Shown here one piece after another: positions 1 to 9,994 of a DNA stretch of 64,000 bases. Source of the stretch: Papaver somniferum (Eukaryota > Streptophyta > Magnoliopsida > Ranunculales > Papaveraceae). The stretch lies in the NCBI RefSeq assembly GCF_003573695.1, contig NC_039368.1, forward strand, positions 77,390,374 to 77,454,373, given 5' to 3'. Each line of letters begins with the position of its first letter. Position 1 is the first letter of the stretch. The translations under genes were made by a program, and so were the position numbers. The notes beneath the pieces are model-generated. The model saw nothing but the letters and a program-made list of their open reading frames with translations, did no database searches and was not told the origin of the DNA.

Positions 1-1009
1 AATTCTTACCCACAGTGATGTGATTACACGCTACTGACTTCGACCCACGCCTCTAATTGTTCTCCTGATGTTATCCACGCCTCCAATTGCAACTCTATTT
101 CACCTAATTTGTCAATTTCACCTCTAGGGTTCCTGACATGGGAGAGGCGTGAAATTGAGTGATTAGGAGGACATAGAGTTGGTGAAAGGGGAAGTAATGA
201 TGTGGGTTAGGGTTGTTGAGTGGTTTGAGAGATCGTATTGAGCTGGTGGTGGTGGCAGATGGAGTGGGTGGCAGAGGTGGAGAAGGTGGTGGTGTACGGT
301 TTCTGCAGAGGGAGGTGATGGAGGAGAGGGCGACTGAGTTTGGGGTAGGGTGCGTTTGGGTGGCTGGTATAGGTTCGGTTGCTAGGGTGTTAGGCGGCTT
401 CATCAAATTGGATGAACAGCGAGGATGAGCCGTGGGATATGGAGCTGGTAGGTAGATCGGACGGTGATGTGAAGTGAGGCTTGTAGCGACCGCTAGATTA
501 TATAATACAACAAAATCAACGATGCCAGATGGAGTTAGGTGTTGTAGTGTTAGGCGGAGATATCAAACTTTGATGCACAGCAAGGGAGCGACCGTTGGAT
601 TCAACTACCATCTAATCTGAAGGCTTGGAATTTCAGCGCTGTGGTGCTTGGCAGAGACTTCAGATTTTGATGCTCTATGAAGGAGCGACCGTCGGATGCT
701 CCTGAGAACTGATCTGATGGCTGAGAACGGAGGCGCTTTTGTGTGTAGAAAATGAGGTTGTGCGCACCATTCTTCGCGGCTTCCTTGCGTAATTTCTCCC
801 GGCTTTTCACTACTTTTCTGCTCTTTTCGCTCCGCGACTCATCCGAACTTTATTTATTACCTAAAAATGCAAAATTAATTAATAAAAATATTTATTCTTG
901 AAAACAATGAAAATACAGAATATGGGATAAAATGTAGAATTAATGCACAAAAGATGAGTTAAAATGCCAACAAAAAGGGATAAATATATACAATATTTGG
1001 CACTCATCA
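1..1009 (-). mobile_element. Athila-like LTR, inverted copy cut by window edge
   Basis: The reverse complement begins at 1009 with TGATGAGTGCCAAATATTG and matches the complete copy at 27169-29646 nearly base for base (about four differences in the first 200 bases). It has the same terminus, which confirms 1009 as a true element end. The other end lies outside the window, so the TSD cannot be checked. A 69-codon open stretch at 601-810 is conserved between the two copies with only about five changes. That reflects recent common origin rather than proof of coding. Confidence 0.85.
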
Positions 1010-1431
1010 ATATCTCCTCTGCTTTCCTTCCCACGTAACTCCCAAAAATAGCAAAGAGACATCCAAATTATTCTCTCTTCCCTGTCTCGTGATATCTTCC
1101 TATCTGATCGCATTTAATGTTGTTAACAATCCTGTTGTGATACGATGCAATATTTCCCGCTCATTTTTGTGCCAGAAATCTCCAAAAATATCGTAAGAAT
1201 CATTACCAAATATACACGGTTGAGAACCAAAAGTTTCCCGCCAAAAGAAATTTTTAAATGAGGAAGAAAAGGACGCCCCTTAATCAACAGCTGTGGTGCA
1301 AATATCAACGAAGGTGCCCCTTCGTAATTGAGTGCTCCTTAACCAATGATGAGAGTCTGAATAACAAATGTCCTCCAAGAGTGCCTCGGGCAAGTTTTCG
1401 AGCTAATTTTTCCAAAAATGTTTATTTCCTA
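1010..1431. other. Unassigned sequence between two retroelements
   Basis: No gene is visible. The stretch does not match the corresponding interval of the related element at 33300-33840, so the Tat-type remnant on its right is broken here. A short string resembling the element's 'tacacggttgag' word occurs near 1211 and may be a scrap of the same family. Confidence 0.4.
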
Positions 1432-1690
1432 GGAGCGCAGAAACTCGATCAGGGAGACGAGGTACACGGTTGAGTCAAGAGTGCCCGGGGCGTCTGGAGT
1501 GTACCTTGCCACTCTTGTTGAATTACCGGATGGGAAGAGCCATAACCTTAACCCGGTAGAGGTAAGCTTCCTTGAAGGGGCAATTAGGGGAAAGATAAGG
1601 ACGACACCCTCTGTTAGGGAGCTGAATTGTGTTAAAAGACGTAAATGTCATGAGACTTTTTACTCATGCGAGTAATAAGACTTGTCATAT
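1432..1690 (+). repeat. Shared 3' module of the Tat-type elements (copy A)
   Basis: The stretch with GTACACGGTTGAGTCAAGAG, CCGGTAGAGGTAAGC and TTAGGGAGCTGAATTGTGT recurs at 33841-34185 on the plus strand and at 7536-7907 on the minus strand. The last lies in an element with a different LTR. Small open frames here (1481-1675) are alternative frames of the module. I know of no function for it. Confidence 0.75.
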
Positions 1691-2147
1691 TTATGCGATA
1701 AAACCTGAAGAGAAAATAATACAAGAAAAAGATAAGACGAGATTAATGGGTCGATACACTATGGTGTAAAGACATCCTGCAATCTCGTCGCTCAGAAAAA
1801 TGGCAACATAAGACCTTTACATAGGAAGGCAAAATAAGACCTAAGAGAAAAAATTATTGAAGCTAATGCGATAATGTTCGCACAAGAAGAAGTTTATGAT
1901 AAATGATATAAATCATACTTGGCCTATCAAGATGCGTCAATTAATAAGAGGCAAGAATGGGAATGCAAAGGAAATGTTAATTGCGCCATTTAATAGTCTT
2001 ATATACATGCGAGAAATAATATTTTCAGCATGAACACGAAGAAAAGAAGATTTGCATTAAAAGGATGAAAGTTAATATCTTCAAGATATACAAAAAGAAA
2101 GAAGAATTTACAACAAAGGAATTTGTAACAAGAAAAAAAATGAAGGA

Positions 2148-4695
2148 TTAATCTTCATTTCCTTCATCTTCTCGCTCAGCATCAAAATCACTAACTTCTT
2201 CTTCAGAATCTTCATCTTCTCCATCACTGATTATAATATCAGGAATAGGTACATTTTCAGGAATCTATGGAAACTTATACTTCGAGACATGGATATTATT
2301 CTCTAGACAGACTCATTTAACAACAGTTATACGAGCGCGATTAGCTTCATTGCTATTGTTTGAAACCATACGGGTCCAATTTTCCTTCAATTGCTGGTAC
2401 CTGAAGTTGCGAGTAGAGGATTCTTCTTCTTTAGCAGTTAAGCTGGTTTCTAAATCTCTAATTCTCTCAAGATAATCCTTCTCCTTCACTGCGAAATATG
2501 AGCAAGCAAGTTAAAACGACGTAAGGTGTTATTCTTGAAGAACAAGCGTCAAAGAACAACAAAAGACCTTCATAATTGGAAACAATGTCTGCCACCAATG
2601 TGGAATGCTTAGTCTGAAGGCTCACGTTTACACCTAAATTATTCCTATCATCATTCAGAACTCTAGCAGCCCAACTAAATTCAGCTTCACTCTCTATAAG
2701 CAGTTTAGATCGAATTGAATTTATTTCTTCAATGAGTGTGTTCCTTTCGCTCAAAGCTGAATCACGTTCTTTCTTAACTTCAATAAGGGACTCTTGCAAC
2801 TTTTCTAGTGCTTTCGCACCATTAAGAGGGATCTCATCTTTTTCAGTAATAAGTTTATTCCTCTTCGCTTCCAATACTCGAACTTTTTCTCTACTTTCAT
2901 AAAGACGGTGTTTAAAGCTATTTAATGAGGTTAATGCATTTCTATGGATTTGCCTAAGGGTAGCGTATTTCAACCTTAATTCTTCCAAGCTAAGGTTCTC
3001 AAATCCTTGAGTGGGAAAATTATTTAGGGAAGAATTGAGATGTTCTAAGAGAATTTCAGCATCAGGGAGGTTAGCTGCTTCATCTGAAAGGTTATACAAG
3101 TCTGCGAACATAATAAAGTAATAAGTGCGAATTATCGCATAAAAGAAGAAGAATGAAGAAAATGATAATTACATACCAATAAGTTTATTATTTCTTTCTC
3201 GAGCCTGGCGAATCAGTTCAGAATTAGTTGAGTTCTCATCTTTAAGTTTCGCATTCTCATTTTTCAGCTTGAGAAGCTTCATTTCGTAATCCACAAAAAT
3301 TGCATAAGAAAAACGATCTCCTTGCGAGAGTGTAAAAGAAGCATTATGAGTAAAGGGAGGGGTTACTAAGGAAAAGTTAAAAATAAATTTGTGAATATTA
3401 CCATAGCGTTAAGTGTATATTGGAGATCTGGGTTTATTGCATAGGAAATTACAGGAAGAGATGGATCCTCCAAGTTAGGAGTGATACATACATTTGAGAC
3501 CATCTTAAAGGCATGATCCAACCCTTCATGATCGACAATAGTCAGCATACCCCTAGAAAAAAGGTTTGATAATTCTTTCACATAAAAATCAATTAATGAA
3601 TCTTCTTCAGGAGAGAGAATATCATCATTAGTAGATTCCAAACTTGAGGAAGAACCATATCTTTTGCGCTTCCTAGAGAGATCATCCATGGACGAATTCG
3701 TTTTGGATGAAGACTTAGACACGGTTTCCTTCAGAATATTCTTACCCTTTCCCGAAGTCTTATCACCCAAAGATTTCACCTACGCGAATAACCAAGATAA
3801 GAAACAGAGGCAACAATATTGTTGAAATTAAAAAGGATGTTTCTTACTTTCTTATTCTGCGAAGGTGATGCATTGTGTAAAATTTTGGCCTTCTTAGTAG
3901 CCTGCAAAGAAAAAATACAGGAAAATAAGAAATTAGAAGAAAGATTATGCGAGATTGAGAATACTTATGCGAAAATTACATACCACTTTATTTGTCTCAC
4001 TCTCGGAAAATGCGAACTTCCAAGGTTGATAAGAAGAAAGATTATCGGGAAGCGGAGGATCAGAACCATCCTCAGCTTTACCATAAATGTAGGGACCTTC
4101 TAAAATAGTGGGACAATTAAGCCAACTTGAATCATTAGAACTGTGAGCACTGTTATTGGATTTTTCATTCCAGTCAATGTCTCGCATGATTCTGTTATCT
4201 GTAGCAATGCCGTCTTTTCTTCTTAAGCGAACGACCCATTTGGTTGAATTACTTTTCATAAGCCCAACATAATAATGATTGAAGAAATTATCAAGAGTAT
4301 ATTCAGTGGGATCAATAACTTTATTGCGATACAATTTTTTTCGGACCTCATAAGAGTAAGAGGACTCTAATCCAGCTACGCCGACGAGAATATTCCAATG
4401 TTATTCTAATCGCATCACTATTCAGTTGAAATATTCCCCGTGTGAATCTCTCATCAGCAAGAATTTTATAGAAAAGAGGAATTTCAGGGTTATACAGGGG
4501 AATTGGAAGAATTTGAAGTTGCCTTAATGAAACAATGACTCTCTGATTACTCCACTGTTCATAGTTGATCAAATCAAAATTAAGTTTGGAGGAATAATTA
4601 GTTGATGGAGGAAGAGAAAGTGTATAACCTTTTGAATGAAGTTCGTCCTTTAACTTGGTAAAATTTTTCTCCATCTTTTTACCAGCAGGAGCCAT
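2148..4695 (-). pseudogene. Antisense spliced gene inside the Tat-type element
   Basis: A six-exon gene can be traced on the strand opposite to the element. Exon 1 is 4695-3984 (starting MAPAGKK), followed by 3901-3848, 3779-3402, 3276-3177, 3101-2568 and 2488-2148. Most borders are good GT...AG sites (GTATGT, GTAAGA, TTCGCAG) and phases agree; the donor of exon 5 (GTCTTT) and the acceptor of exon 4 are weak. The product is hydrophilic. The second half, from about exon 4, is a long coiled coil rich in Glu, Lys and Leu, and the tail is very acidic (SDGEDEDSEEE). Antisense ORFs at this site are known in Tat-lineage Ty3 elements, some assigned to the 'putative gypsy type transposon' family; I infer kinship from position and coiled-coil plan, not a search. 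This copy is dead: a frameshift near 4390 and two stops in exon 6, where the other copy reads through. Confidence 0.6.
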
Positions 4696-5052
4696 TAAAG
4701 AATGGGAATGGAGGTTATTTGATAAAGAACAGTAGAAGAGAAGACGAAGAAGAGTAAAATAAATAAAAAGAATGAAGAAGAAGAAGATAAAGGAAGATAT
4801 ATAGGGAAAGTGTGTCCCGTTTTTCAAAATTTCTTCTCATTAATGCGAGAAAATGAATGGATAGAAACAAGCGGTTAAAAAGACGTGTCAAAAAATGAAT
4901 GGTTAAAAAGACACGCGTAAACAAGGGAACACGGAATTCTGGAAAATTGTCGGCAAAGCAAAATGTGAAAACACAAGCATATGCGATAATATAGGGTGGG
5001 AGTTTCTCGTATCGCTCACCCTGTAGAATAAGCGAAATGAGAAGAGTCAGAA

Positions 5053-5529
5053 TGTGAGAGTGAGATATCGCACATGTTAGTAAGTATGCGAAGTGAAGAC
5101 TATATAACTTAAACGGGGGAGATCGCACACAGCAAGGTTGAGATGACGTAATGGATGATGTCAGCAAAGTCACGAGTAAAGTGTGAAGATCTGTGCGAAG
5201 TATGGTCTGTGCGAGAACGAGTGATTGTACATGAGAGAGTGTATCACATAAAGATTCCGAAAATAAAGGATCTCTTAGTTGTCATCCACTATGTAAGATC
5301 TTATATAAAGAGGAGAGGTTATTACTTGTGTGGGAATTCTTTTAGTGAGTGTTAGACAAGAAATTAGGAGAGAGAAAGTAAATCTAGGAGCAAGTAAGAT
5401 TGTTGTAATACTTGTATCCATCTTGTAAATCGACTTAAGTCTTGATAATCAATGAAGAGTTTAATGATGATTACCTAATATTGATCAAAGTTATACTAGA
5501 ATGTGGTTGTGAGGAAACTTGAAACTACA
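5053..5529 (+). repeat. 3' LTR of Tat-type copy A
   Basis: The LTR is 477 bp, begins TGTGAGAGTGAGATATCGCA and ends AACTACA. It matches the 3' LTR at 35236-35721 and the interrupted 5' LTR at 27017-29973. A plausible TATA box (ttatataaag near 5291) precedes the segment that would start the transcript. The 242 bases after it (5530-5771) hold nothing I recognise. Confidence 0.85.
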
Positions 5530-5771
5530 AGTATAAACACTACCCATAAAAATCAATCATGACTAATTTAGTAGATTGGAGGTTTTCTGTTTCGGCGATC
5601 TAGTTCTCTACGGAATGAACTTACAGTGACCACAAGAGCATGAACCCTTAAATCAGTCATACAAGTATATAAGTCTATGTGGAAGATAGAGTATGTATAT
5701 AAAAATGAACCTCATAAGTGTTAAGGTTATTGAAGTAGGTGAGTTCTTATGCTCTTGCTCTGGCATCATGG

Positions 5772-6247
5772 TGTAGTTGCAGGAAATCCCACAACTAACA
5801 CCCCTTTAACTATTTCTAGAGCTAACCTTATTTAAAATGAAAATGAAGATAAAAATGATGGAAATGTAAATCAAGACACAAGATTTACATGGTTCGATCA
5901 ATGTGATCTACATCCACGGTGTTAGGGTTCATTATGATTGTTGAAATTACATTTGGATTACATTGAGACTCCATTAATGAGTATTTGGAGATCTAAGTTG
6001 GTGAAGGAGGAAGAAGGAGATAATAATAGTACAAATTCTGTTTTCTCACAACTAACAATAATGTCGTCCCTTTCTCTCTCTTGCATTTCTCTTTATATAG
6101 GTGTTTACATAGTGGATGACAGCTAAGATGTAGTGGGTTACATCTTATATTCCCCTATTTTCGGATCCCTAGCTACATTCTCGCACGCTAACGAAATGAA
6201 TGAATCTCGCACACTAACAAAATCTGTTGTGCGACATTCCGTCCCTA
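5772..6247 (-). repeat. 3' LTR of element D
   Basis: Read on the plus strand it starts TGTAGTTGCAGGAAATCCC and runs to about 6247. It matches 9995-10169 plus 12973-13260 over the full length with scattered substitutions. The inner border is uncertain by about ten bases because the terminal TGT is mutated. Confidence 0.8.
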
Positions 6248-6389
6248 AATTTTGCCTCTTTTTTCTTGAATATTGCTTGAAGAGCAATCTTTAAGAAAAA
6301 ATCCATTATTGTAGTAGTCTTTGATCTTTGTTGATGAAGGAACTACGAGAAAGAATACTTTTCTTGAAAAGTACGTACTTGCCTCTATT

Positions 6390-6540
6390 CTTTTGTGAAG
6401 TTCTGAAGATTTGAGAAGTATCATTTCTTGAAGTATGCGAAGTATGAAGTATCCTTGAAGAAGTATAAGAAGTACTAATCCTCGAAATAGAAGAAGTATT
6501 TGTCCTTGAATACGAATAAGAAGTATTGCGAACTAATCAT
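6390..6540. repeat. GAAGTA-rich degenerate short repeats
   Basis: The word GAAGTA, often as GAAGTAT or AAGAAGTA, recurs about a dozen times in 150 bases inside element D. It has no fixed period and no coding sense. A similar run of 'atgcttat' words lies at 6975-7035. Confidence 0.5.
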
Positions 6541-7535
6541 GCGAAATTGTTACGTGTTCTCTGCCTCATGCTATGTTAGCTTTCATGTGATTTGATGTTG
6601 TTGTCGATCATGCGAAACTGTTGTGTGTTATTTCTATTACATGTCTTCTATTTCTCTTATTCCATTGTTGGTGAGGATTCCTATTATTCACGAATGAGCG
6701 TATTCTTTTGAAATGATTCTAACCAAGAAGATAAAGAACAAAAAACGTTTTCTTGATGTAGTTCATAGTTGCTCCTGTTCTTTATTTATGAGAGTAGAAT
6801 CCTTGAGAAAGTATTGGATGAGCGAGATAATGACTCTGCCTCTGCTCTTCACTCTTATCTTTCCTCTTCCTTATGTTTTGTTGTCATGCATTGGTATGCA
6901 TTGGTATAATGTCTTCAAGTTGCTTATGCGAAATAATTGAGCGAAAACACTTGAGCGGTGAAACGTATATGTTATGCTTATTCCATGTAATGCTTATTCC
7001 ATGAAATGCTTATGCGATGCTTATGCTATGAAATACTTATCTATTGTTGATGCAATGTATAGATAATGTTGGTGTTACTTAGCTTATTTTTCCGCTCCAA
7101 TGTTGATGTCACTTCAAATTGCTTCCATTCTTCATTTCTTTGTATTTGTCTTTAGTATAAGCGTTCATCTTCGTGCATTTATTGTTTCTTCTCAGTCACA
7201 ATTATCATGCGATCTTCTTCGCAGCCTATCCACTCTTTATCAATTCTTGTTGTTATATGTCTTGTAAGAAACAAATGCGGGAATGTACTTTTTCTACTTA
7301 TTTTCTGAATATCCTGCAAAATAAATATTTAGTTAAACAAGCATATTTTTCCTTTCTATGGAGGTCTTATTGCGCCTTCCTAAGTAAAGGTCTTATTTTG
7401 CCTGTCTGGGATTTTCTGTGCCACGAAATCGCAGGACGTCTTTACACCGTAGTGTACCGACCCATTAATCTCGTCTTAACTTATTCTTGTATTATTTCCT
7501 CTACATGATGTTTCTCATGCGACAATGCAACAGGC

Positions 7536-7907
7536 CTAAATACTCCCGTGAGTAGAAGCCCCATGACATTGTCTTCTTTTGACACAATTCAGCTCCCTAA
7601 TGGAGGGTGCCGTCCTTATCTTCCCCCTGGTTGCCCCTTCAAGGAGGCTTACCTCTACCGGGTTAAGGTTGGCTCCTCCCATCCGATAATACAACAACCA
7701 GTTGATTTCGCTATCTCTTTTCCCTCTACCAATAAGGTTTATGGTTACGAGACCGCACCCTAAGTGGGGTATCTTGGAACCGAGAGCATCATAGTCAGGA
7801 CTTGTCAAGAGTGGTAAAGTAGGCTCCAACGCCCCTCGCACTCTTGACTCAACCGTGTACCTCGGTGCCCTGATCGAGTTTCTGCACTCCTTGGGAGTTA
7901 TCCCCAA
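7536..7907 (-). repeat. Shared 3' module in element D
   Basis: In reverse orientation this repeats the module of 1432-1690 and 33841-34185. It has the same AAACTCGATCAGGGC, TACACGGTTGAGTCAAGAG and GGGAGCTGAATTGTGTCAAA words. Here it happens to be open for 123 codons. The two other copies are interrupted in this frame, so I treat the frame as incidental. Further matches continue to about 7440 and 7990. Confidence 0.7.
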
Positions 7908-8415
7908 TTTTTCGATTTAGGTGTCCCTCCGGGATGGGCTTTCTCGTTTTTCTCATCCCAAAATCTCCATGACTCAAGTTCCAGGGTTGGTATAGCTTTC
8001 CCTTGAGTCATGCTTAACTAGCTTGCGAATTATGACGTGCTTTAGGTATTACTATTTGCCTCTTGCATATATGCGAACTAGGATGCACGACACAATCGCA
8101 TAGCTAGGCTCCTTAATTGGATTTTTTTATCTCTGATGCCTTTTATTAAGGTATTATTTTTGTCTCTTAATTATAAGAGAATCTCTTAATAAGAAAGGTC
8201 TGATGCCTTCTATTAAGGTTTCATTTCTGTCTCTTTCTTCTTTGTTTTTCTTTCTTTTTGTTGTTGCGCTCTATTTCTCTTGATGTGAGTTCCTCCTGGT
8301 GTGTAGATATCGCCTTTGATTAAGATAGGTGTAGCCTTGGCCTCTTTTCTTCATAGTGTGCTTCATGCGATGAATTGATGTGATTATGTTGTGTGATCTT
8401 TAAACAAAAATTTGC

Positions 8416-8493
8416 AAAAAATATTAGCTAGAGGTAGGATTCAAACTCGGGATCTGTAATTTGCATTTTCCACTCTTTGACTGTTTGTGTGCC
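8416..8493 (-). ncRNA. tRNA-like module 8 (last in reading order)
   Basis: The B-box is AGTTTGAATCC, followed by a T6 run. The A-box is degenerate (GGCACACAAACAG). It is the weakest of the eight clear modules on the A-box side. Confidence 0.4.
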
Positions 8494-8600
8494 ATATTCT
8501 ATGCGATATCAACGCACACTTATTAAACTTGACCTTTTCTGCGCGAAATTATCGCACATTATTGAAACTTGACTATATCTTCTCCTTTTGCAGGGAAACT

Positions 8601-8676
8601 AAAAATGTGCATGTGGTGAGATTCGAACACGCGAAGTCAAACTCGTTTCTCTTCGCCTCTGACCAGCTGTGCTAGC
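8601..8676 (-). ncRNA. tRNA-like module 7, best conserved
   Basis: The A-box is TAGCACAGCTGGTCAGAG and the B-box TGTTCGAATCT, ending CACCAC, then T5. From the A-box T to the end of the T-arm is about 61 bases, close to the 58 or so of a class I tRNA. The anticodon region does not fold as a normal 5-bp stem with a 7-base loop. Confidence 0.55.
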
Positions 8677-8734
8677 TTTCTTCTTGTGTATCTGGAATAA
8701 TAGTGTAGCTTTATCATTATCTTCGTCTTAGTTC

Positions 8735-8808
8735 AAAAATATTGTGTGAGTGCGAATTTGAACACATAACCTCTAGCTTTTAGTCTTCCCTGTGAACCAA
8801 CTGTGTTG
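8735..8808 (-). ncRNA. tRNA-like module 6
   Basis: A-box CAACACAGTTGGTTCA, B-box TGTTCAAATTC, then T5. Confidence 0.45.
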
Positions 8809-8885
8809 AATCCCTTATGCGAAAACAAGGCACCTTGCTGAACTCCAACTTATCTTTACTCATTGATGTTTTAAAAAAGATTGTC

Positions 8886-8959
8886 AAAAATTTGAGTAGG
8901 GTGAGAATAGAACGCGCAACATCCACCTTCTTCACTTCTCCATCGACCATCTGTGCTAC
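8886..8959 (-). ncRNA. tRNA-like module 5
   Basis: The A-box GTAGCACAGATGGTCGA is good. The B-box CGTTCTATTCT is degenerate and is followed by a T5 run. Confidence 0.45.
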
Positions 8960-9045
8960 ATCTTGGGTGCGAAATTATCAAAGACTATGCGAAGTTGTCA
9001 AAAACCAACTGTGCGAGGGGCAATTTTGTATAAATTTCGCGTAAC

Positions 9046-9123
9046 AAAAACAAATGTGCGAGAGGCAAGAATTGATACCATGACCTGCTCCTTGCGAAGT
9101 ACCACACTGAACCATCTGTGCCA
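9046..9123 (-). ncRNA. tRNA-like module 4
   Basis: A-box TTGGCACAGATGGTTCAG, B-box GGTATCAATTC (degenerate), then T5. Confidence 0.4.
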
Positions 9124-9244
9124 ACCCTCATGTGTGAAATATTTGTGCGAAATAATCACCAACTATCTACTCTGGGAAGTGAACATCTGTGTGAAGCGTT
9201 TGTTCGTGCTGCAAACGTTCACAAGGTAAACGTATGTGAAGGGC

Positions 9245-9323
9245 AAAAATTCTGTGCGAAAGGGGAATATTCGAACCCGAGTGCTACAACTCACTTTGCC
9301 TAAGCTTGACCAACTGAGCTGGC
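9245..9323 (-). ncRNA. tRNA-like module 3
   Basis: The A-box CCAGCTCAGTTGGTCAAGC is nearly a canonical tRNA D-arm and the B-box is GGTTCGAATAT. An internal GAGT...ACTC pair sits where a long variable arm would lie. T5 follows. Confidence 0.5.
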
Positions 9324-9387
9324 TTTTGTTTGTGTTGGTGCGGTGATATTCACTTATCTTATTCCTTATTAAGGCCCTTTGTTCCTG

Positions 9388-9455
9388 TGCGAAAATGAAA
9401 AACTCTTATGTGTTGTAACGCACACTCTGCAGCCTTAACCAACTATTCAAGCACC
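9388..9455 (-). ncRNA. Degenerate tRNA-like module between modules 2 and 3
   Basis: The D-arm-like ATAGTTGGTTAAGGC remains, the B-box is unrecognisable, and a T5 run is in register. It is counted only because it falls at the spacing of the array. Confidence 0.25.
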
Positions 9456-9521
9456 TTCGTGCGAAATAAACGTATAACATCTTTCTCTTATTCTATTATT
9501 CGCACTGGGAGCAACCCTAGT

Positions 9522-9595
9522 AAAAAATATGAGTAAGGTGGGATTCGAACATGGGATGCTCAACTCCTTATCTTCGCTCGTGACCATCTATACTG
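9522..9595 (-). ncRNA. tRNA-like module 2
   Basis: A-box AGTATAGATGGTCACGAGC, B-box TGTTCGAATCC with a good T-arm surround (CCCATG...CCACC), then T6. Confidence 0.5.
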
Positions 9596-9669
9596 ACTGC
9601 ATCTGTAAAAAGGGAACTACTATGTTTTATCCTTATCTTTTACACGCCTTTGTAAATGAGGAGAAAATG

Positions 9670-9742
9670 AAAAATATGTATTTGTGCGAACTCGAACCCG
9701 TGACCTATTGTTTCTTCGCTCAACCTTGAACCATCTGTGCAA
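9670..9742 (-). ncRNA. tRNA-like module 1 (first in reading order)
   Basis: A-box TTGCACAGATGGTTCAAGG and B-box GGTTCGAGTTC (ten of eleven consensus positions), then T5. It is nearest to the primer-binding site of the element, about 240 bases downstream. Confidence 0.5.
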
Positions 9743-9975
9743 ATTTCTGTTTGTGACAGAAATCACAGTGTTGCCTCTTATCTTTATCTTCGCACTCCTT
9801 CATTTCCTTCGAAGGTTTGCCTATTGGTTTTTCTCCTGAACATGAAAATCTTCAACTGAAACTTCCATTTTTTCCCGAAACTTTGTAGATCCAGTAAGAT
9901 TTGTTGCAGATTTCGACCAAACTTTATTGAATTTTTCTTGAATCAACTTGGGTAGGATAAATCCTTTATTCCTCC

Positions 9976-9994
9976 CTGTTTCTAGCGCCAAAAA
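9976..9994 (-). promoter_or_regulatory. Primer-binding-site region of element D
   Basis: On the minus strand, TTTTTGGCGCTAGAAACAG follows directly after the LTR end (CTACA). It differs by one base from the matching site of the Tat-type element at 29974. The leading TGGCGC is what tRNA-primed Ty3 elements usually show; I have not assigned the primer tRNA. Confidence 0.6.

Larger units (their letters stand above)
1432..5529 (+). mobile_element. 3' half of a Tat-type Ty3 retrotransposon (copy A)
   Basis: From 1432 to the LTR end at 5529 this matches 33841-35721 of the fuller element in direct orientation. It contains, in order, the shared pre-antisense module, an antisense multi-exon gene, a purine-biased tract (near 5031-5052) and a 3' LTR. 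The 5' LTR, primer site, gag and protease are missing. About 110 bases after position 1515 that are present in the other copy (including a hairpin) are absent, with TTG at the junction. It keeps 2.3 kb of antisense gene that the other copy has lost. Confidence 0.75.
8413..9745 (-). ncRNA. Tandem array of tRNA-like Pol III modules in the element D leader
   Basis: Eight clear modules and one degenerate one follow each other at 127-199 base spacing, all reading on the minus strand. Each has an A-box-like word (best TAGCACAGATGG, TAGCACAGCTGG, CAGCTCAGTTGG). About 35-40 bases later comes a B-box-like word (best GGTTCGAGTTC, TGTTCGAATCC, TGTTCGAATCT), and 10-25 bases after that a run of five or six T. 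This is the layout of RNA polymerase III type 2 promoters with their terminator. Acceptor stems and a regular anticodon arm are not preserved, so these are not functional tRNA genes. Whether they are transcribed is inference. Confidence 0.6.

Noticed and set aside
601..810. 69-codon ORF, also at 27368-27577, as a real gene
   Set aside because: Near identity is explained by the recent shared LTR. The differences between copies do not favour silent sites as far as I can see.
7536..7907. 123-codon protein gene
   Set aside because: The same block is interrupted in this frame in both other copies; it is a conserved repeat module, not a conserved frame.
8487..9303. Plus-strand ORFs of 62-88 codons
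   Set aside because: They overlap the tRNA-like modules in the opposite direction and are not shared among units.
8601..9742. Genuine tRNA genes
   Set aside because: A- and B-boxes are present, but acceptor stems, a regular anticodon arm and CCA-adjacent ends are missing in every unit.
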